34,821 nucleotides of DNA from positions 1 through 34,821 of the forward strand of contig JAFAMV010000253.1 in assembly GCA_019233055.1 (NCBI GenBank), read 5' to 3'. This stretch comes from Curvibacter sp. Lineage in GTDB: Bacteria; Pseudomonadota; Gammaproteobacteria; Burkholderiales; Burkholderiaceae_C. Of this stretch, positions 15,714 to 23,985 are shown one piece after another (the first letter of the stretch is position 1; every line of letters begins with the position of its first letter). The notes under the pieces are model-generated. The model was not told the origin of the DNA and did no database searches. It saw only the letters and a program-made list of their open reading frames with translations. A program made the translations under genes and the position numbers.

Positions 15714-17745
15714 GAGGCGGCTCCGGCCTGCAATGCCCAGGCCGGCCGGCGCGGGCACAGGGTGAGCCGCAGTTCGGCCAGGGCGTTGAGCGCCTCGGCG
15801 GCGGCCGGGCTGCCGTCCGGGACCAGCAGGGCGATGGCGCGATCGATCCGTTCGCCCAAGCCACCGGGGTCGGTGCCGGGCGCCAGGCCCTGCAGCCGCG
15901 CCGCGTAGTGCTGCTCGACGGACTGCAACGAGTCCTGGACCGCGGCACGCGCCGGCCCCTCCAGCGCCGCCTCGCCGCTTTGCAGGTCCAGCACGCTGAA
16001 GCCCACACGCAGTTCGCTGAAGCCATCGGTGAGCCGCTCGCCGGGGCTGGCCGCCAAGCGCGGCAGCAGCAGGCTCAGGCGGTCGAGCATCACGGCGGCG
16101 AGTTCGCCATGGCGGCCCTGCTGCCGGCCGGCCGCGCAGCGCACCAGATCGGCCCAGCTCGCATGCACCAGGCGCCGCAGGGCCAGCCCCGCCCCGAAGG
16201 GCCGGGTCAGCAGGGTCCAGAGCAGGGCGCGGCCATGATGCCGGCGATGCTGGCCAGGTTGCTGTTGAGGTAGCTGGTGAAATCGGCGTTGTAGGCCTGC
16301 GACAGGCCCAGCTGCGAGGCCATGGCCACCGTCAGGGTCATGGCCATCATGGTGAAGCCGGGGCGGTTGGCCAGGGTGCCCACCAGCAGGAAGGGCGGCG
16401 CCAGCACCAGGGCCAGGGTCTCGAAATCATGGGTGGCCGGGATGGCATAGAACAGCAGCACCGCCCCGAGCACCATGCAAACGCTGCTCCACAGCAGAAA
16501 GCCGAACTGCGCCGGTGCCGGCTCGTCCTGGGCGGCAAAGAAGCAGGCGGCGATGGCGCCCATGATGACCGCGCTGGCGCCGTCAGCCCAACCGCCCTGG
16601 ATCCACAGCAGGCAGGTGAGGAAGATGAGCGCGATGGCCGACAGTGCCGAATAGGCCAGCATGCCGTGGTCGTAGTGGCGGGCGTGCAGGTCCAGGCGTT
16701 CGCGCCGGTAGGCCGGCTGCCAGCCCGGACGCGGGGCTTCGAGGGCCATCTGGGCGCCCAGCGCCAGGCAATCCTGCCAGAGCCACACCAACGACTGCAG
16801 GCGCATGAGCACATGGCGGGCCAGCACCCGGTCCCAGTCGGCGGCGGTGCCCAGCGCATGCGAGGCCTGCGCCAGCCGCTGCAGCAGGGCGTCGCGCGGG
16901 GCCGCCTCTTCCGATTGCGTCCGCAACCAGGCGGCCGCCTCCTGCAGCACCGCATCGATCTCCCGGCACAGCCCGGGCGAACGCTCATGCAGATCCTGCA
17001 GGGCGGCCTGCACCGAGGACAGGGCCGGCAGCAGCAGGCTCAGCCGCCAGCGCAGTTCGCGCGCCAGGCTGACGGCGCCCCGATGCGCCGCGTCGTAGGA
17101 CAGTTGGCTGATGAGCTGGTCCAGCGCCAGGATGTCGGCCGCCAGTTGGTGCCGCCCCACCGGCGGCAGCCGGTCCTGGCCCGGCGTGGGCGCCAGTGCG
17201 TGGCCGGCCCAGGCGGCGGCGTGCCCCAGCCAGGCATGGACCCGCAGCGCCAGCACCGGGGCCACCCGTCCGGGCAGCACCACGGCGGCCACGACACTGG
17301 CGCAGACGATGGCCAGCCCGATCTCCTGCGTGCGCGACACCGCGATGTCGAACACCTGGTCCGGCGCCGAGACCGCCGGCAGGGCGATCAGGGGCAGCGA
17401 ATAGGCCGCCAGCATGAACAGGTAGTTGCGTGGCGTGCGGTCCAGCAGGGCCAGGTAGAGCAGCCCGCCGGTCCACAGCGACACCGCCAGACTCAGCAGC
17501 AGCGGCCGGTCCACCAGCCAGGGCACGAGCAGCACCGCCGCGCTGGCGCCCAGCAGGGTGCCGCCAGCGCGGTACACCCCCTTGGAGCGGGTCGCGCCGG
17601 TCAGCGGGTTCGACACCACATAGACCGTGGCCATGGCCCAGTAGGGGCGCGGCATGCCCAGGGCCATGGCGGCATACAGCGCCAGCATGGAGGCGGCAAA
17701 GGTCTTGGCTGAGAACAGCCATTCACGCCAGTTCGGCATCGTCAT
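15710..17745 (-). pseudogene. FUSC-family (AaeB-like) efflux permease, one-base frameshift
   Basis: Starting at MTMPNWREW, 512 codons are open to a stop at 16207-16209; the remaining family sequence continues in the other frame (AALLWTLLTRPFGAGLALRR onward) to 15710. Joined, the product would be about 678 aa, normal for AaeB/FUSC permeases: two blocks of about five membrane helices, each followed by a cytoplasmic domain. The break is at 16226-16230, where the message reads GCCGCGCCCTG; one extra base restores the frame exactly. No slippery heptamer is seen there, so I read this as a one-base deletion or a sequencing/assembly error rather than programmed shifting. The rest of the operon looks intact, which favours error or a recent event. 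Confidence 0.82.
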
Positions 17746-17801
17746 CTCGGCATTCCAGGGACAGGGCGGCGGCGTGCGCGGCGACGCCGGGCCCGATGGG
17801 T

Positions 17802-18782
17802 TCAGGCGCTGCCGCCCGCAGGGGTCTGGCCCGTGTGCGGCCCGGCGCTGCACAGCTCGATCCAGGGATCGCGTTCGCCGTCCGGAAAGGCCCGGGTGAG
17901 GTGGTCCATGAAGGCCCGGGTCTTGGCCGGCACATGCTGGCGGGTCGGGATGGCCGCGTAGATGCTCATGGTGTTCAGGCCCCAGGCCGGCAGCACGCGC
18001 TGCAGATCGCCCTTCTGGCAGGACTGCGCCGCCGCGAAACTGGGCAGCACCGCCAGGCCCACGCCTTCGAGTGCGGCCGAGCGCACCGTCTCCAGGTGCG
18101 AGGTCAGCAGGGCCGAGTGCGAGGCGCTCAGCACATGGCTTTGCGAGCCCTCGCCCGCACGGTGGTCCAGATGCCGGAGGTTCAGCTCGCGCACAAAGGT
18201 CGGCACCAGCCACTCGTGCTGCGCCAGTTCACGCGGGTGCTGCGGCCGCCCGTGCTGGTTCAGATAGGCCGGCGAAGCCACGACGATCAGCCGCGTGCGC
18301 GCCAGGCGCCGGGCGACGAAGTCGCCTTCGAGCCCGCCTTCATGCCCCATCAGCAGGCACAGGTCGAAGCCCTCGTCCAGGGTCTCGACCTGGCCGGAGG
18401 TGACCAGATCGATCTGCACCTTGGGGTAGGCCCGGCGAAAGCTCAGCACATGGCGCACCAGCTCGTGGGTGGCGAAGGTCGGTGGGGCCAGCACCTTGAG
18501 CCGGCCGCACAGGGCCCGGGTGGCCGACTGCACCGAGGACTCGGCCTCGGCGATGTCGGCCAGGATGTGGCGGACCTGTTCCAGGTAGATCTCGCCAGCC
18601 TCGGTCAGCACCAGCTTGCGCGAGGTGGAGCGGTTCAGCAGCCGGGCCCCCAGGTGGGCCTCGAGGTCGGAGATCAGGCGGGTGACGACGGGCGGCGACA
18701 TGTCGAGTGAACGCGCTGCCGCGGCAAAGCCCTGGCAGTCGATGACACGACAGAAGACCTGCATGCTGACGAGACGATCCAT
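17802..18782 (-). CDS. LysR-family regulator, first gene of the FUSC efflux operon
   Basis: Encodes 326 aa; MDRLVSMQVF is the usual LysR start (the frame is open for 29 further codons with no family sequence). The N-terminal winged HTH (FAAAARSLDMSPPVVTRLISDLEAHLG) is followed by a linker helix and a periplasmic-binding-like effector domain. The CrgA/DsdC-like N-terminus suggests the aromatic/efflux-controlling group. It lies 56 bp upstream of the FUSC gene on the same strand, unlike E. coli aaeR, which is divergent from aaeXAB. It probably controls this operon and itself, responding to a small aromatic or organic acid. Confidence 0.88.
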   Translation of the reverse strand: MDRLVSMQVFCRVIDCQGFAAAARSLDMSPPVVTRLISDLEAHLGARLLNRSTSRKLVLTEAGEIYLEQVRHILADIAEAESSVQSATRALCGRLKVLAPPTFATHELVRHVLSFRRAYPKVQIDLVTSGQVETLDEGFDLCLLMGHEGGLEGDFVARRLARTRLIVVASPAYLNQHGRPQHPRELAQHEWLVPTFVRELNLRHLDHRAGEGSQSHVLSASHSALLTSHLETVRSAALEGVGLAVLPSFAAAQSCQKGDLQRVLPAWGLNTMSIYAAIPTRQHVPAKTRAFMDHLTRAFPDGERDPWIELCSAGPHTGQTPAGGSA

Positions 18783-18802
18783 GTGATTCTTGGCTGGTCG
18801 AA

Positions 18803-18814
18803 ACAACCGGTTGT
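18803..18814. promoter_or_regulatory. 12-bp palindrome before the LysR gene
   Basis: ACAACCGGTTGT is a perfect palindrome 20 bp ahead of the LysR start codon. Its position suits autoregulation, but it does not fit the T-N11-A LysR pattern well. Confidence 0.3.
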
Positions 18815-18922
18815 CGGGCGCCCTGGATGGAAGCCAAAACCAGATGAACCAGCGGACAAAGAGAGACATGAAAAGTCTATCGATGCCCGCGCTTGATGCA
18901 AATCATGCCCAGCACAATGAGT

Positions 18923-18941
18923 TGTTCCGATTTCCGGAACA
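18923..18941. promoter_or_regulatory. 19-bp inverted repeat, candidate LysR operator
   Basis: TGTTCCG-ATTTC-CGGAACA has 7-bp perfect arms and contains a T-N11-A core, the general LysR binding pattern. It lies in the 297-bp divergent gap between the LysR gene and the Bug gene at 19080. The gap also holds ATCAATTGAT (18986-18995) and is more AT-rich than its surroundings; I see no consensus promoter in it. Confidence 0.4.
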
Positions 18942-19079
18942 GTTGACAGGCTCACCGGGCCGGCCCCCTCCGGGTAATTGCGGAGATCAATTGATTAGTG
19001 CAACCATGCCGCGCCTGCGTAAAGTCGGATCGACATCGGCAGCCCCTGCCAACGCCCCCCACCCCTCACCGGAGCGCCC

Positions 19080-20051
19080 ATGACCCCACTTTCCCGCCGG
19101 CATTTCACCCTGGCCCTGGCCGGCAGCGCCTGGACCGCCGCCAGCCAGGCCGAGACCCGCTGGACCGACGGCCCGCTGCACATCCTCGTGGGCTACCCGC
19201 CGGGCGGATCGACCGACCGCGTGGCCCGCATCCTGGCCGACAGGCTGTCGGCCCGGCTCGGCACCCCGGTCATCGTCGACAACAAGCCCGGCGCCGGCGG
19301 CCGCCTCGCGGCCCAGGTGGCCCGGGTGCCGGTGCCCGGCCAGACCACGCTGATGCTGGCCAACCCCGCGGTGATGGTGGTGGCCCCCCTGGTCTTCAAG
19401 GACAACGGCTACGACCCCGAGCGCGATTTCCTGCCCCTGAGCCAGGTCAACAGCTACGACTTCGGGCTGGCCGTGGGGGCGGCGGTGCCGGTGCGCGAGC
19501 TCAGCCACCTGCTGGCCTGGCTGCGCGCCAACCCCGGCAATGCCAACTTCGGCGTACCCGCCACCGGCAGCCTGCCGCACTTCTTCGGCCTCATGGTGGC
19601 CGAGAAGGCCAAGGTCGCGGCCCAGATCGTCGGCTACCGGGGCTCGGCCCCCCTGGTCAACGACCTGCTGGGCGGCCAGGTGCCGGTGGCCATCGACACG
19701 CTCGACACCTTCTTGCCGCAGCACCAGGCCGGCAAGCTGCGCATCCTGGCCGTGTCGGGCGCCCGGCGCTCCGCCTTCGCCCCGCAGATCCCGACCTTCA
19801 AGGAGGCCGGCCTCGACCTGGCGGCCAGCGGCTTCAACGCCTTCTTCGCGCCCACCGCCATGCCGCGCGACAAGGCCGAGGCCTTGGCGCGGGTGATCCG
19901 CGAGATCATGCAGGAGCCCGACACCGCGCACCGCTTCTCGGACTCGCTGCTCGACGCCGTGGTCAGCACGCCGGCCCAGACCCAGGCCATGCTGACGGCC
20001 TACCGCGCCCAGTGGGCGCCGGCGGTGCGCAGTTCCGGCCTCGAACCTTGA
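19080..20051 (+). CDS. Bug-family (TctC-like) periplasmic solute-binding protein
   Basis: Encodes 323 aa. The N-terminus SRRHFTLALAG resembles a twin-arginine signal, with cleavage near SQA|ET. The mature part has VGYPPGGSTDRVARILAD and VDNKPGAGGRLAAQ, the two signature loops of Bug proteins that bind carboxylate ligands through backbone and water contacts. No TctA/TctB membrane subunits are in the window, so it is an orphan receptor, as is frequent in Burkholderiales. The ligand is probably a carboxylate but cannot be named. A divergent LysR gene lies upstream. Confidence 0.88.
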   Translation: MTPLSRRHFTLALAGSAWTAASQAETRWTDGPLHILVGYPPGGSTDRVARILADRLSARLGTPVIVDNKPGAGGRLAAQVARVPVPGQTTLMLANPAVMVVAPLVFKDNGYDPERDFLPLSQVNSYDFGLAVGAAVPVRELSHLLAWLRANPGNANFGVPATGSLPHFFGLMVAEKAKVAAQIVGYRGSAPLVNDLLGGQVPVAIDTLDTFLPQHQAGKLRILAVSGARRSAFAPQIPTFKEAGLDLAASGFNAFFAPTAMPRDKAEALARVIREIMQEPDTAHRFSDSLLDAVVSTPAQTQAMLTAYRAQWAPAVRSSGLEP

Positions 20052-20182
20052 CGCGGATCAGACGGCGGAGTTTGCGACGCCGTTGTCACGGGACTGACCC
20101 GGCCCCGCCCTGGAGTGCGACTACCATCTGGACCATCCGCCGTCATCGGCATCCTTCCGCATTCATCTCCAGGAGCACCCTC

Positions 20183-21031
20183 ATGAGCATTCAAACCGTT
20201 GGCATCATCGGCGCCGGCACCATGGGCAACGGCATCGCGCAGGCCTGCGCCGTGTCGGGCCTGAACGTGGTGATGGTCGACATCTCCGACGCCGCCGTGC
20301 AGCGCGGCCTGGCCACCGTGGCCGGCAGCCTCGACCGCCTGATCAAGAAGGAAAAGATCAGCGCCACCGACAAGGACGCCGCCCTGGCCCGCATCCAGGG
20401 CAGCACCAGCTACGATGAACTGAAAAAGGCCCAGATCGTCATCGAGGCCGCCACCGAGAACCACGAACTCAAGGTCAAGATCCTGAAGCAGGTCGATGCG
20501 CTGCTGGCCCCCGAGGTGATCCTGGCGTCCAACACCTCGTCGATCTCGATCACCCAGCTCGGTGCAGTGACCTCGCGCGCCGACCGCTTCATCGGCATGC
20601 ACTTCTTCAACCCGGTGCCGATGATGGCCCTGGTCGAGATCATCCGCGGCCTGCAGACCAGCGACGCCACCCACGACGCGGTCAAGGCCCTGGCCCAGGC
20701 CCTGGGCAAGAGCCCGATCACCGTGAAGAACGCACCCGGCTTCGTGGTCAACCGCATCCTGGTGCCGATGATCAACGAAGCCTTCTTCGTGCTCTCCGAG
20801 GGCCTGGCCACCGCCGAGGACATCGACGCCGGCATGAAGCTGGGCTGCAACCAGCCCATCGGCCCGCTGGCCCTGGCCGACATGATCGGCCTCGACGTCT
20901 GCCTGGCCGTGATGCAGGTCTACCTCGACGAATACGGCGACAGCAAGTACCGCCCCTGCCCGCTGCTCAAGGAAATGGTCGCCGCCGGCCGCCTCGGCCG
21001 CAAGACCGGGCACGGCGTCTACAGCTACTGA
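20183..21031 (+). CDS. hbd: 3-hydroxybutyryl-CoA (3-hydroxyacyl-CoA) dehydrogenase
   Basis: Encodes 282 aa, the length of single-domain Hbd/PaaH enzymes; AGGAG lies seven bases before the ATG. The NAD-binding loop GIIGAGTMGNGIAQ, the segment SNTSSISITQLG, and HFFNPVPMMALVEII with catalytic His140 are all present. The C-terminal dimer domain ends GRKTGHGVYSY. It oxidises (S)-3-hydroxyacyl-CoA to the 3-keto form with NAD, or runs in reverse, in fatty acid, butanoate or aromatic degradation. The crotonase gene 113 bp downstream supplies the preceding step. Confidence 0.93.
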   Translation: MSIQTVGIIGAGTMGNGIAQACAVSGLNVVMVDISDAAVQRGLATVAGSLDRLIKKEKISATDKDAALARIQGSTSYDELKKAQIVIEAATENHELKVKILKQVDALLAPEVILASNTSSISITQLGAVTSRADRFIGMHFFNPVPMMALVEIIRGLQTSDATHDAVKALAQALGKSPITVKNAPGFVVNRILVPMINEAFFVLSEGLATAEDIDAGMKLGCNQPIGPLALADMIGLDVCLAVMQVYLDEYGDSKYRPCPLLKEMVAAGRLGRKTGHGVYSY

Positions 21032-21055
21032 CCGGCACCCGCCGGCAGCCGCCGC

Positions 21056-21081
21056 CCCGGGCCGCTGCGCGCGGGCCCGGG
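21056..21081 (+). terminator. GC-rich hairpin after hbd
   Basis: CCCGGGCC and GGCCCGGG form an 8-bp stem with a ten-base loop 25 bp after the stop. No T-tract follows, so it is a weak terminator candidate. Confidence 0.3.
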
Positions 21082-21132
21082 CTCCGGGGTCCGGCTGTCG
21101 CGCCGGTGAAAGCCGGCATCCGCCCGGCCGCC

Positions 21133-21138
21133 TACGAT
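21133..21138 (+). promoter_or_regulatory. -10 element of a probable leaderless crotonase mRNA
   Basis: TACGAT, six bases, then ATG 21145. No Shine-Dalgarno precedes the ATG, and an in-frame ATG at 21106 would add non-family residues. This suggests a promoter separate from hbd. Confidence 0.45.
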
Positions 21139-21144
21139 GCGGCC

Positions 21145-21960
21145 ATGAACCCCACCCCCACCCCCGCCCACCCCGAAGGCAGCATCGACACCGAAGTCCG
21201 TGGACAGGTGCTGCTGATCGGCATCAACCGCCCCGCCAAGCGCAACGGCTTCACCCCGAAGATGTTCCGCGAGCTCGGCGAAGCCTACACCCGCCTGGAC
21301 GAGGACCCCGCGCTGCGCGTGGGCCTGCTGCATGCCTTCGGCGAGCACTTCACCGCCGGGCTCGACCTGCCCACCATCGCGCCCCTGATGCAGCGCGGCG
21401 AAAAGGCCATCCCGCTGGGTCTGGTCGAACCCACCGACCTCGGCACGCCGGGCTACCGCCGCCGCACCAAGCCGATGGTGGCGGCGGTCCAGGGCATCAC
21501 CTACACCCTGGGCATCGAGCTGATGCTGGCGGCCGACATCGTCATCGCCGCCGACGACTGCCGCTTCTCCCAGCTCGAGGTCAAGCGCGGCATCATGGCC
21601 ACCGGCGGCGCCACCCTGCGCATGGCCGAACGCGCCGGCCTCGGCAATGCCCTGCTGCACCTGCTGACCGGCGACGAGTTCGGCGCCGCCGAAGCCCTGC
21701 GCCTGAATTTCGTGCAGAAGGTGGTGCCGGCGGCCGAACTGCTCGACACCGCCCTGGCCCTCGCCGTGACGATCGCCGAGCAGGCCCCGCTGGCGGTGGT
21801 GGCCACCCGGCTCAACGCCCTCAAGGCGGTCGAGCACGGACCGGTGCTGGCCATGCACGACTTCATCGACACCCAGCAGCGCCTGTCCAACAGCGAGGAC
21901 GCGCGCGAAGGCGTGCGCTCCTTCGTCGAACGGCGCCCGGCCCGCTTCACCGGACGCTGA
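21145..21960 (+). CDS. Enoyl-CoA hydratase/isomerase (crotonase) family protein
   Basis: Encodes 271 aa. Crotonase-fold features are the oxyanion-hole segments GEHFTAGLDL and AAVQGITYTLGIEL, and both catalytic glutamates of hydratases: Glu125 (GIEL) and Glu145 (SQLEVKRGI). Their 20-residue spacing equals Glu144/Glu164 of rat enoyl-CoA hydratase, so hydration of 2-enoyl-CoA is likely. Beside the hydroxyacyl-CoA dehydrogenase gene it suggests a beta-oxidation step pair. Substrate chain length is not evident. Confidence 0.88.
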   Translation: MNPTPTPAHPEGSIDTEVRGQVLLIGINRPAKRNGFTPKMFRELGEAYTRLDEDPALRVGLLHAFGEHFTAGLDLPTIAPLMQRGEKAIPLGLVEPTDLGTPGYRRRTKPMVAAVQGITYTLGIELMLAADIVIAADDCRFSQLEVKRGIMATGGATLRMAERAGLGNALLHLLTGDEFGAAEALRLNFVQKVVPAAELLDTALALAVTIAEQAPLAVVATRLNALKAVEHGPVLAMHDFIDTQQRLSNSEDAREGVRSFVERRPARFTGR

Positions 21961-21972
21961 GCCCCTCCCTTG

Positions 21973-21994
21973 CCCCTCTTTACGCAGGGGTTTT
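21973..21994 (+). terminator. Short hairpin with TTTT after the crotonase gene
   Basis: CCCCT and AGGGG form a short stem around an eight-base loop, followed by TTTT, just before the ohrR promoter. The stem is only five base pairs, so strength is doubtful. Confidence 0.4.
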
Positions 21995-22002
21995 CCGGTT
22001 TT

Positions 22003-22035
22003 TAAATTGCACACAATTTAATTGCTGGCAATAAT
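22003..22035 (+). promoter_or_regulatory. ohrR promoter with embedded OhrR operator
   Basis: TTGCAC (22007-22012), a 17-base spacer and AATAAT (22030-22035) form a good sigma-70 promoter. Inside the spacer lies CAATTTAATTG (22014-22024), matching the AT-rich palindromic core of known OhrR operators, and flanking arms TAAATTG/CAATTTA (22003-22020) give a second overlapping inverted repeat. Bound OhrR would block the promoter, giving autorepression. Confidence 0.7.
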
Positions 22036-22042
22036 TCAAGCC

Positions 22043-22504
22043 ATGCACAGCGAATCCGCGCCCTTCCCCCCCAGCCCGCCGGCCCTGCAGCTGGACCACC
22101 AGGTCTGCTTCGCGCTGTATTCGGCCTCGCTGGCCATGACCAAGCTCTACAAGCCGCTGCTCGAGCAGATCGGCCTGACCTACCCGCAGTACCTCGTGAT
22201 GCTGGTGCTGTGGGAGGGCGACGGCCTGGGCGTGTCGGAACTCGGCGAGCGCCTGTTCCTCGATTCGGGCACCCTGACCCCGCTGCTCAAACGCCTGGAA
22301 GCGGCCGGTCTGCTGGCTCGGCTGCGCGATGTGGACGACGAGCGCCGGGTGCGCATCAGCCTCACCGCCGCCGGCCGGGCCCTGCGCAGCGAGGCCGAAC
22401 GCATCCCGGCCTGCGTGCTGCAGCGCAGCCAGTGCAGCCTCGACGAACTGGGCGCACTGACCGGACAACTGAAATCGTTGCGCGAGCGACTGATCGGCCC
22501 CTGA
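22043..22504 (+). CDS. ohrR: OhrR, MarR-family organic hydroperoxide sensor-repressor
   Basis: Encodes 153 aa. The N-terminal [16 protein letters not shown] carries the sensing Cys22 in the same position as in characterised OhrR proteins, and [21 protein letters not shown] continues the family signature. The winged HTH lies at about residues 60-105 ([22 protein letters not shown]; wing DDERRVRI). Extra cysteines at 124 and 131 point to the two-cysteine type, in which oxidised Cys22 forms a disulfide with a C-terminal cysteine. Oxidation by organic peroxides releases it from DNA and induces ohr, 62 bp downstream. Confidence 0.93.
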   Translation: MHSESAPFPPSPPALQLDHQVCFALYSASLAMTKLYKPLLEQIGLTYPQYLVMLVLWEGDGLGVSELGERLFLDSGTLTPLLKRLEAAGLLARLRDVDDERRVRISLTAAGRALRSEAERIPACVLQRSQCSLDELGALTGQLKSLRERLIGP

Positions 22505-22566
22505 GGCCGCCCCCCTTTCCATCCCCCAACCGTCCCGCGATGCGGGCAATTTCCAAGGAGAGCACC

Positions 22567-22995
22567 ATGACCACGAAACTCGACAAGGTTCTGTACACCG
22601 CCGAAGTCAACACCACCGGTGGCCGCGACGGCCGCGCCATCAGCTCCGACGGCCTGCTCGACGTCAAGCTCAGCCCCCCGCGCGAGCTGGGCGGTGCCGG
22701 CGGCGCCACCAACCCCGAGCAGCTGTTTGCCGCCGGCTACTCGGCCTGCTTCATGGGCGCGCTCAAGCATGTGGCCGGTGCGGCCAAGATCGCGGTGCCG
22801 GCCGACGCCAGCATCCAGGCCAAGGTCGGCATCGGCCCCATCCCGGCCGGCTTCGGCATCGAGGCGCACCTGACCATCAGCCTGCCCGGCATGGACCGCG
22901 CCGTGGCCCAGGACCTGGTGAACAAGGCGCACGGCGTGTGCCCCTACTCGAACGCCACCCGCGGCAACATCGAAGTCACGCTGACGCTGGCCTGA
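22567..22995 (+). CDS. ohr: Organic hydroperoxide reductase Ohr
   Basis: Encodes 142 aa with AAGGAG ahead of the ATG. It is an OsmC/Ohr-fold thiol peroxidase: Cys61 in [11 protein letters not shown] is the peroxidatic and Cys125 in [13 protein letters not shown] the resolving cysteine, both at the usual family numbers, and the N-terminal GGRDGRAIS supplies the conserved arginine. The enzyme reduces fatty-acid and other organic hydroperoxides with dihydrolipoamide as reductant. It is probably transcribed with, and certainly regulated by, ohrR. Confidence 0.95.
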   Translation: MTTKLDKVLYTAEVNTTGGRDGRAISSDGLLDVKLSPPRELGGAGGATNPEQLFAAGYSACFMGALKHVAGAAKIAVPADASIQAKVGIGPIPAGFGIEAHLTISLPGMDRAVAQDLVNKAHGVCPYSNATRGNIEVTLTLA

Positions 22996-23005
22996 TCGTC
23001 AGCGG

Positions 23006-23020
23006 GGCGGCAACGCCGCC
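23006..23020. terminator. Small hairpin between convergent genes
   Basis: GGCGGC-AAC-GCCGCC sits in the 25-bp gap between ohr and the convergent DUF2892 gene. It could serve both strands, but no T-tract is present on either side. Confidence 0.3.
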
Positions 23021-23227
23021 TCAGCCCTGCGCGTCCTTGCGGAGCGCGCAGGTGTTCCAGCCGAACATCGCATAGGGCGGGCACCAACCCACCAGGCCGG
23101 TGGCCAGCGGCACCAGGCCCAGCCAGCCCCACAGGCCCACGGTGCCGGTGGCGGCCAGCCCCACGAGCACCAGGCCGATCACGATGCGCAGCACGCGGTC
23201 CAGACCGCCGACATTGGCTTTGAACAT
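23021..23227 (-). CDS. DUF2892 (YgaP-like membrane domain) small inner-membrane protein
   Basis: Encodes 68 aa from MFKANVGGLDR; GGAG lies six bases before this ATG, which makes it preferable to the ATG four codons earlier. Two membrane helices (about 14-33 and 36-52) are followed by GWCPPYAMFGWNTCALRK with two cysteines, the DUF2892 pattern also seen as the membrane part of the YgaP rhodanese. Function is unknown, with links to sulfur or cyanide handling in some family members. It lies 74 bp downstream of a Crp-family regulator, behind a CRP-like site. Confidence 0.85.
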   Translation of the reverse strand: MFKANVGGLDRVLRIVIGLVLVGLAATGTVGLWGWLGLVPLATGLVGWCPPYAMFGWNTCALRKDAQG

Positions 23228-23290
23228 TTCAGACTCCATTCAGTTGGCTTGACAGAAGCCTTGATTGGAGCGCCGGCTCTGCCCGGCGTC

Positions 23291-23306
23291 TGTGACCCAG
23301 GTCACC
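23291..23306. promoter_or_regulatory. CRP-type binding site before the DUF2892 gene
   Basis: TGTGA-CCCAGG-TCACC matches the CRP consensus TGTGA-N6-TCACA at nine of ten positions. It overlaps the stop codon of the Crp-family gene and ends about 64 bp ahead of the DUF2892 start codon. The recognition helix of the neighbouring regulator carries the CRP-type residues expected to read GTGA. Confidence 0.55.
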
Positions 23307-23985
23307 CAGGATCGGCCAGGCGACGCAGGGCCGCACTGTCGCGGATGGCGATGCATTCGCGTGACAGCGCGACCCAGCCCTCACGCTCGAAGCGCCGCAA
23401 CAGGCGGGTGACGATCTCGCGCACCGTGCCCAGCTGATCGGCCAGGGTCTGATGGGTCAGGTGCAGGCTGGGGCCGTGACCCAGCAGCGCGGCCGCCAGA
23501 CGCTGGTCGAGGCGCTGGAAGGCGATCGCGTCGATCAGGCCCATGAGTTCGACCATGCGCTCGGCATACAGGCCCAGCACCTCGGCGCGGAAACCGGGCA
23601 GGGCCAGCCAGGACTGGAACACCGCCGGCGCCAGCACGCACAGCTGCGTCTCGCGCGTGGTGCGGGCGCAGGCCGCCAGGGGCTGCCCCCGGAACAGGCT
23701 GGCCGAGGACATCAGGCAGATCTCGCCGGGCACCAGGCGGTAGAGCTCGAGCTGGCGACCGTCCGGCGAGCGCCGCGTCACCTGCACCTCGCCCGACAGC
23801 AGCAGCGGAAAGCCGGGGCAGTCCTGCTGCTCGGCAAACAGCAGTTGGCCGGCCGGCAGCTCGAGCCCCGGGCCCAGCAGGGCCGGCAGCTCGGCCCGCT
23901 GGGCCGCCGGCAGGGCGCCAAGGGCCGGGTAGAAGGCCTGCAGCCGCGCCAGCGGGTCGGTCGCCCCGGCGCTCAGTTCAACCAT
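23302..23985 (-). CDS. Crp/Fnr-family transcription regulator
   Basis: Encodes 227 aa. An N-terminal cyclic-nucleotide-binding fold (LLLSGEVQVTRRSPDGRQLE, PGEICLMSSASLFRG) is followed by a dimerisation helix and a winged HTH. The recognition helix has Arg189-Glu190 and Arg194 (VREIVTRLLRR), the same R-E-x3-R spacing as Arg180, Glu181, Arg185 of CRP. The cAMP-contacting Arg-Ser pair of CRP is not seen, nor the FNR cysteine cluster, so the signal is unknown. Its ATG lies inside the preceding PheC-like gene (13-bp overlap), so the two are translated from one message. Confidence 0.85.
   Translation of the reverse strand: MVELSAGATDPLARLQAFYPALGALPAAQRAELPALLGPGLELPAGQLLFAEQQDCPGFPLLLSGEVQVTRRSPDGRQLELYRLVPGEICLMSSASLFRGQPLAACARTTRETQLCVLAPAVFQSWLALPGFRAEVLGLYAERMVELMGLIDAIAFQRLDQRLAAALLGHGPSLHLTHQTLADQLGTVREIVTRLLRRFEREGWVALSRECIAIRDSAALRRLADPG

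Noticed and set aside
16226..16230. Programmed ribosomal frameshifting in the FUSC gene
   Set aside because: No slippery X-XXY-YYZ heptamer at the junction, and the family is normally encoded in a single frame; deletion or sequence error is simpler.
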